A DNA stretch of 64,000 nt from Panopea generosa. Lineage: Eukaryota; Mollusca; Bivalvia; Adapedonta; Hiatellidae. The position numbers were made by a program, and so were the translations under genes. Shown here one piece after another: positions 57,370-64,000 of the stretch; position 1 is the stretch's first letter, and the number at the start of each line of letters is the position of its first letter. The notes beneath the pieces are model-generated. The model did not search any database. It worked only from the letters and a program-made list of their open reading frames with translations, and had not been told where the DNA came from. Location of the stretch: contig CM055899.1 of NCBI GenBank assembly GCA_029582155.1, forward strand, positions 81,003,556 through 81,067,555. Direction: 5' to 3'.

Positions 57370-57595
57370 TGATGATGATGTTGTGTTGATGATAATGATG
57401 ATGATGATAATAATAATAATAATAATAATAATATTAATAATAATAAAAATGATAAATAATAATAATAAAACTACTACTACTACCACTACTACTACAATAA
57501 TGATAATAATAATAAAATAATATAATAATGATAATGATAATGAGGAGAAGAAGAAGAAGGAAAAGAAAAACAAGAAGAAGAAGAATGATAAGTAT
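57277..57595. repeat. Compound triplet microsatellite
   Basis: (GAT)n at 57277-57306, (AAT)n to 57366, GAT/TGT patches, (AAT)n again, ACT units around 57470-57495, then GAT and a GAA-rich end. Homopolymeric Ile, Met, Val and Leu frames over it are artefacts. Confidence 0.9.
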
Positions 57596-58550
57596 GTCTT
57601 ATATAAGAGATAACTCATTTGAGCAAACAAATCTACCATAAAGCTTCACATAGGAATGAACCACCGGTGATATCAAGTGGGCATGAAAAAAAACCCCCGC
57701 ATGTTTGCAAAAAAAAAAAATGCAATGGCTTTTTTTTTTAAATTGCAACACTCCATACCACAATTTTTTCAATCGAGGACAAAACTTCGTTACACTTTTT
57801 GTAAAAACATTCGTTTTGCATGGTCTCTTATTTAATCGATGGTTCGTTTTTATACAGAGACAGCGTTCGTTTTTGTTTCCAGAATTTTCACGAATATTCA
57901 AGACGTTATCTAAACAATGCTACCTGAAGAGGCATCTTTCCTCCGATTTTCATCAATGCACCGAAATGACACATAACAAACCAATTAGAGTATAATGCAT
58001 CATAGTTTATCATCTATCACTTTAGACGCAATAGTACATATGGTAGAACAAAGTTACACTTTAATTTTAATGTGCTCCAAATCTAAAGCTTTTTATGTTC
58101 AAAGGAAGAGTATACTCTATGATTGAACTCAAATTCAGGACAGAATCTTTGAAATAATTGATTAATTTGGTCGGGAAATATATAAAGTTACGTTAGATTC
58201 AGATCGCTTCGGTGGCGGTAATCCAATTTAGTTCTGAAACAGCTAGACAGAAACTTTACTACAATAATCAATGTGGCGTACGAAAGCTTTTGAAAGTCTA
58301 TGTCTTCGCATAGGGACTGAAAAATATCTTAATACGCAATAAGACATATAATACTGAATTACATTTTATTACATTATCAAAATGGTAATCCTATGAAATA
58401 ATGCTCTCAATTGTTACATCAAGAAACTGTTCACTTTTACCGCAATGTAGTTTTTAACATTAAATATATTGATGATGAAAAATGTTCATACGTCAAACGA
58501 TTACGTTTATGTTTTTATTTGGGTGGAACATATCAACTTTTTGTTTTCAG
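57596..58550. other. No gene seen
   Basis: AT-rich with several homopolymer runs. Overlapping frames on both strands at 57599-57995 show no domain. Confidence 0.4.
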
Positions 58551-58606
58551 TATATTGATTAAAATGTCATTTAACTACCACGTACTACCATTATTAAGTG
58601 CATTAG
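58551..58606 (+). CDS. Candidate small signal-peptide exon
   Basis: Acceptor TTTTTGTTTTCAG ends at 58550; an ATG at 58564 begins MSFNYHVLPLLSAL; and a consensus donor G|GTAAGT follows at 58606/58607, phase 1. The layout (acceptor, a few bases of leader, ATG, short hydrophobic peptide, phase-1 donor) is the same as exon 1 of the VWA/chitin-binding gene. No downstream exon was found, so this is a candidate only. Confidence 0.3.
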
Positions 58607-58960
58607 GTAAGTAATCGACCCAATTGATCGATGAATTAGATATAAGTAAAGATGTATCATCAACAAAAACATGAATACATTGCATTTGGGATTGCTTTTT
58701 AAAACTATATAATTCATGTAAGCTGTGACATTACCGTCAGATATTTAATATAATTAACAGAGTATTTTCTTTAGTTTTTAACATCAAATATTGTAGAGTT
58801 GCAGATTTAAATTTACAAGTGCTTTTCCTATATGTTCGAACTTATGTTTCAAAATCTGTATATCTCGGACACACAATAATACACGATTGCTGAATGTGAC
58901 TGTATCTAATTTATTTACAAACTAATTCGATTTGCTTTATTTATCTAATTTACAAAACCA

Positions 58961-59330
58961 TTGTCTACAAATCTGGCAATTAAACGTAACCTATATAAAA
59001 CTAGATTAATGTATATACCCTATGTAAAATTAGATATTGCTTTATATCAATTGTCTCCAAATTCGGCTAATACGTGTACCCTATGTAAAATTTTATATGT
59101 GAATTGTTTCCAAAATCGGCTAATACGTGTACCCTATGTAATATTTGATATGTGAATTGTCTTCAAATTCGGCTAATACGTGTACCCTTTGTAAAATTTG
59201 ATATGTGAATTCTCTCCAAATTCGGCTAATACGTGTATCCTATGTAAAATTTGATATGTGAATTGTATTCAAATTCAGCTATTGCATTTTAATATATACT
59301 CTATGTAAAATTATAAACATGCATATGAAT
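58961..59330. repeat. 53-bp minisatellite
   Basis: The landmark TTGTCTCCAAATTCGGCTAA recurs with changes at 59051, 59104, 59157, 59210 and 59263, exactly 53 bp apart. Diverged half-units flank both sides. Each unit contains TACGTGTACC and ATGTAAAATTTGATATG. Confidence 0.88.
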
Positions 59331-61615
59331 TATAAGTTACCTAGTGCGTTTGGCCGACTTTATTAAAATTGTTTAAATGGTCATGCTTGTAACCTTTGGA
59401 GCAAAAAACACCTACGTTGAATTTTTTACACGTTTATATTTCATCTACGTAAAGAAACAAAAATGACATTTTTATTTTTTTTTGTAAACATGCAAATACA
59501 TTTCATTGGCATCGTTATGAATAGCACTTTTTTTGTTGCATTGTTTTGTAAAACAAACATCTTTCCTGCAAATGATTTGAAAGTGTATTCTTCATAATTC
59601 GCATATTGTGCATATTGTCAGATACGTATATCATGTATGCATGTCAGTTGTTGTAAACAAAATATATTTTGGCATTCCGTTTTGTAAATTGATAACTAAA
59701 ACCTATGCGAATGATTATGCTTGTTTTATGAAAAGGTTAAAACATAGTCTGTTTTGTTTATTTGTTATTTGTTTTCAAATAATAATGGCATGCTCTTAAT
59801 TGGCCGTGCCATGACATGGAATGTTGAAAAGTGAGTTGACTTTAAAAATGTGATTGTACTTGCATTACAAGAATGGGCGAGTTGTTACGGCCGCCTCACA
59901 GCACCTAAGCCTGCTGTTGCAACAGGCAAACATGGCTGATAGAAGTATTCGCCAGAGACACAGGGTGCAGAATACATATTCGAAATAAATGAATATGAAC
60001 TTCTAAACGTTACAAAGCTTATATCTTTTAAAAAACAAACAGACTTCTTCCTCAATCATTTCCATAGCAAATGCCGAGCTGACTGTGGCAGGTATTGTAC
60101 AAGAGACTGTAGTATTTCTAAGATGCTCTAATTTACTTAAATGACAACCATACATTTATTCATGATGCAAATATGATATTAAAGCGTCTCAATGTATGTG
60201 CAGACCCTTAATATTTTATTTTGTAAATTCTTGTAAATCTTACAAATAGGTATCATATTTTATATGGACGTGCTAATATATGATTAAACGTGTTGCCCGT
60301 TGTGAATTTTAGTCTTTTTGGAAGACTAACGAGCGGTCATAGGGGCTGCTAGGCTGTTGTCCAATGCATTGCCATGTTACTACAATGACTATTCGTGTTA
60401 ATATTTGAAACTTCCATATTTAGTTACCATGATGACTGTTGCTACAACAGTGCATGTCAATATGAGCGAACTTTCAGGGCAAGATTGGGACATTCCGATA
60501 AGATTTTTAAAAAATATATATATATATGTATTGTCACAAGCCTGCAATTATTATTTGTGATTAAATCGTTTTGGACATTAATGTAAACTGCTAACACATT
60601 TAAGAGGAGTGATGTTATATGATAGGAAATATATCATTCATAACTTTTGTTGTCATATACCAAAACTTAAAACGTCACAAAGTCCTGAACGAACCAGAAT
60701 TTATCGAGCGAGAGAACGAACCACACTTAGTCTTAACTGATTTCAGAAGATCTTAATTTCGGAATGTAAAACATTTAATAATATATCAATGACAAAAATC
60801 ATTTAACCACACGTTTAGCAATTATAATATTTCATACTTAATCACACTTGTATGTATTCGTAAATTAGTTTTGCTGCAGTAATGATATATGTTGTAGACT
60901 TGAGTACTTTTACTGCGCAGAAATCTATATGCGTACGTATAATTAAACGCCATTTTATAAAAAAAGGTTATATATTGTATCCGTTTTTATTAATCATGTT
61001 TCAAGTTTTAAGTTTTCATTTTTTTGGCATACCGACAATACACATTTGCCTTTGGCCATTTGCATTGTCAATCAAATTAAATATGGCATAGGTATAACGC
61101 ATATACATATACACAATAGACAAATGCACAGAAACACATTGTAACATAAAATACTTGTTTTAATAATTCAATTCAGTGAATCTATTTAAGAAGCATCATT
61201 ATATTCAATGCAACTTTTGTTAACCCTTTACTTTATAGATACGCGTTTTCCCGCACCAATCACAGAAAGCCTTTGAAAACAGTGCACTGTTTTCCACACT
61301 GTAAGTTAATATAAACATAATTCACCCAATAATTCAAAAACCTTCTATATAAGAGGTGTCCAAAGGCGTCTATATTAGAGGTGTCCACAAGCGTCTATAT
61401 GAAGTAAAGGGTTAAAATAAAAACCCAGAAATATGTTTTATGCAAAGGGCACGAGTGTTATAAAATATGTAAAAAATAATGCTAAAATAATATATTGGAA
61501 AGAGATTTTCTATCTTGACCAACGTGAAAAGATAATTCTAAAAGAACCTGTTTAAAACATAAACTAGTAAATAAGTTGTTATAAATTAATATATATTTAT
61601 TCTTTTGGAATTTCG

Positions 61616-61618
<3 letters not shown>
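59331..61618. other. No gene seen
   Basis: AT-rich. A short (TA)n is near 60513 and a two-unit repeat (GAGGTGTCCA..GCGTCTATAT) lies at about 61350-61402. Open frames at 59608, 60395 and 60882 are low in complexity. Confidence 0.4.

Positions 61619-61685
<67 letters not shown>
61619..61685. repeat. (TA)n microsatellite
   Basis: An uninterrupted run of about 33 TA units. Confidence 0.95.
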
Positions 61686-61688
<3 letters not shown>

Positions 61689-62036
61689 GTAACACCAATT
61701 AAATAAAACGTGTCAAACACACATTGTCATTATATATTTTATATCCCGTCGAAACAAGTTTTACACCATTATGATATATCGCTCATTAACTATAATATTT
61801 TTTCCCCCGATTTTGTTGTTAAAGGTGGTTAGATTGTTTATAATTATTACTTATATTATTTTGCAATTTAATTATCTTTATAGCGATTTGTTTTCTTTGC
61901 CATCCATCCATCGTAATCACCGATCAAAGGTTTTTATTTTTATATCCTAATTGGTCAAAACGCACAGCCATTGGTTGGTCTATCAGGAATAACTACAGTA
62001 ACCTTTGGCGAATTTGTTTTCAGTTGGTGTCAATGT

Positions 62037-62300
62037 ATTTAAATGTACGCTGTCTGTTCGGTCCAAACATTTATGTGCAATTTCCAGTTCCTTGCGAAAG
62101 AACGGTTGTTCTACTCAAATTTATTCTCAGGTCTTTCTCCATCACTATAAAGTTCACTTATCGCTCATTGCTAAGGTGGTAGGTTAGAATCCCGTTCACT
62201 CTAAAAGCATTTTGTGATAACGCTTGCCATTAACTTAGCGAAAGGACGGTTGTTCTGCCTACATAAATAAAACTGGATATGCCATACATAATCGAAAAGT
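62037..62300 (+). mobile_element. SINE family C, two partial copies in tandem
   Basis: The first part (62037-62145) holds TTCCTTGCGAAAGAACGGTT and TTTATTCTCAGGTCTTTCTC. A second, more complete copy from about 62150 has a tRNA-like head TCGCTCATTGCTAAGGTGGT, a B-box-like GGTTAGAATCCCG, AGCGAAAGGACGGTTGTTCT and an ACTGGATATGCCATACATAA end. Confidence 0.65.
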
Positions 62301-62478
62301 ACTGAAAATGTCATAAAACTCTATTCGTTTTTTTTAAAATCTTATAAATAAGAAGAAATAAATTGAATGCCTATCAAGTTGCAACGTTGTGTGAATGATG
62401 ATATTATGGTTGTCGTTCAATATTTATTGAGACAAGTTGAATAAAGACTGAATAAATGTAGATGACAAACCAACCTGT
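62301..62478. other. Flank of the mariner fragment
   Basis: AT-rich; terminal inverted repeats of a mariner element were sought here but not recognised. Confidence 0.3.
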
Positions 62479-62720
62479 TTATAAGTTCGTATGTCGCACT
62501 TGGTTGGCTACGATATGTTCAAGCTCGACTAGATCACCAAAGCGTATACTCCGTATTGGTTCCTTCGACTTAGCAAACAGGCCATAGTCTGGCAGACTCA
62601 TATCTGGAAAACGAGCAGGATGGGACAGTGCTTCCCAGTCGTTGGATGATAAAAGTGACGTCACCCTCGACGCTCCGTGCGTGGAAGCATTGCCATGTAA
62701 TAAGCAGGATGTGGCATTAA
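62479..62720 (-). pseudogene. Mariner transposase fragment, inactive
   Basis: On the minus strand the frame reads LLHGNASTHG, then LSHPARFPDMSLPDYGLFAK and KEPIRSIRFGDLVE. This aligns by eye with the mariner block in which the second and third catalytic aspartates are separated by 34 residues. The third Asp (before YGLF) is kept at exactly that spacing, but the second is Gly (HGN instead of HDN, codon at 62692-62694). The frame stops early (62479) and the N-terminal half is missing, so the copy is dead. Confidence 0.65.
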
Positions 62721-63020
62721 ATGGACCTGTACACTTTTTGCGTGTTGCTGGACGTAGGAATTTTGATAGAAAATATACATGTATGTAATACTCCTGATTA
62801 TCAATTTATCCAATAGTCTCTGAACTAGATGTGGCAATACTAAACCGTTAGTAGCATAGAGAAACAAATGAGATTACCCTGTTTTTGCCTAAACTTAGTA
62901 GGCCTCGGAAAGGTTAGAGTCTGCCAATTTTAGTACTTCATGAATTATACCTGCCTTTGTTACCTGGTTAAACTCTATTTTGATATAAACGCGTTGTTCC
63001 TCATACGTGAACGCAGCAAT
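62721..63020. other. No gene seen
   Basis: Presumably more mariner-derived or unique sequence; nothing recognisable. Confidence 0.3.
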
Positions 63021-63315
63021 GGTAGCTGATATGACGTCATATGTAGTTGCATCGTATCAGCAAACATGGTCTGCGGCGTCTCGTCCAATATGACGCCATA
63101 TGAAGTGGCATCATATCAGCTAACGTGGACTGCGGTGTATCGTCCAATATGACGTTATATGAAGTGGCATCATGTCAGTTAACGTGGCCTGCAGCGTCTC
63201 GTCCAATATGACGTATATCAGTTAACGTCATCTGCGGCGTCTCGTCCGATATGGCGTCATATGTAGTGACATCATATCAGTTAGCATACCCTGCGGCGTC
63301 TCGTCCAATATGGAT
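63021..63315. repeat. 59-bp minisatellite with CRE-like palindromes
   Basis: ATATGACG(T/C)C-type landmarks at 63029, 63088, 63147, 63206, 63249 and 63308 are 59 bp apart, except one 43-bp unit with a 16-bp deletion. Units also carry CATCATATCAG and CTGCGGCGTCTCGTCC. The first unit contains a perfect TGACGTCA. Confidence 0.88.
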
Positions 63316-64000
63316 TTCACCGCAATACATACTCGTACAATATATTCCCTTATTGTACAAAACAACCTTATATTATTTATCAACATGGCCTACTTTCAAT
63401 TATTGTCGAAACCTACATTTCCCGGAATACATCAATTCTCAAAATAAAATCAATCGCACAAGGCTATGTTTGTACATACTTTTGTCAAGACAACAATTCA
63501 TAAGTATTTTCGTTAACATACTTTTATATCATTGCAATCGTCTTTGCAGTCATGTAATTTGAAAGTAATCATTTAATAATTTTAAATAATTTGATCATTC
63601 AAACCGATGTTTTACATAATTCGTCAATAACTGAAAACCAGTGAAATAATTATTTACAATTATTCTATATCAAAATACATTGTACATCAGATTAATTAGA
63701 AATTCTCTCTCTAGTATATTAACATGAAAATACTCGCTACAACTGTTTCTTTAAGTGTATGCATTTTAATTTAAATAAGCCTTCAGGCGAATTCAAATTC
63801 AAAATAAACTAAAACAAGTATGAAACGAGAGGCTTCGTAATAGGTCTACACGTAAACTTATGATTTATACTTTGTTATTTATTAAAGTTTACATGATATG
63901 TAGGAATATATACTTAATGACTTTTAAAACGCAAATAAAATCAGTTATGACATGGATGATAACCCAAGAAAAGCAATCTTAACTTGATTTCCGCTTTATG
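63316..64000. other. No gene seen
   Basis: AT-rich end of the window. The 103-codon frame at 63251-63562 starts in the minisatellite and has no domain. Confidence 0.4.

Noticed and set aside
57253..57639. 128-codon Ile/Leu/Ser/Val-rich frame on the minus strand
   Set aside because: It is a translation of triplet microsatellites.

Overview
The window looks like a stretch of bivalve mollusc chromosome. It is AT-rich, gene-poor, full of tRNA-derived SINEs, MITEs, microsatellites and minisatellites, and split by introns. It also carries a secreted VWA plus chitin-binding protein gene of the Pif/BMSP shell-matrix type. No rRNA gene, free-standing tRNA gene, CRISPR array or bacterial-style operon was seen. 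The species cannot be named from the sequence alone.

Layout. 1-17 kb: repeats (SINEs, a 156-bp tandem array, several dispersed mollusc-type repeats) around one recognisable 3' terminal coding exon (2960-3636, +). 17.5-28.8 kb: a very large 39-bp minisatellite in two blocks of opposite orientation (17519-19815 and 21198-28828) separated by 1.4 kb. The period is a multiple of three, so all six frames stay open for hundreds of codons, but I judge it non-coding. 28.8-33 kb: mostly unique AT-rich DNA with a 107-bp near-perfect palindrome.

33.1-50.1 kb (minus strand): a three-coding-exon gene can be assembled by hand: signal-peptide exon (50002-50062), von Willebrand factor A exon (46037-46678) and an exon with two peritrophin-A chitin-binding domains (33162-33529). 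All junctions are phase 1 and the product is 356 residues. Its second intron (12.5 kb) is almost wholly made of two nested LTR retrotransposons on the plus strand. The outer one is a 5'-truncated Ty3/gypsy element of conventional order (protease-RT-RNase H-integrase) with a short 3' LTR. It is interrupted by a complete 7.6-kb element (37169-44801) with matching 1069-bp LTRs and a 5-bp target duplication. The inner element has an intact 1534-codon gag-pol whose integrase lies before the reverse transcriptase, the hallmark of Gmr1-like Ty3/gypsy elements; its gag carries a region resembling the SCAN domain. This is the most notable system in the window.

50-64 kb: SINEs, MITE-like palindromes, microsatellites, two more minisatellites (53-bp and 59-bp units), a decayed mariner transposase fragment (minus strand) and one candidate signal-peptide exon at 58.55 kb. 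All domain calls are from reading the sequence by eye; no database search was run.
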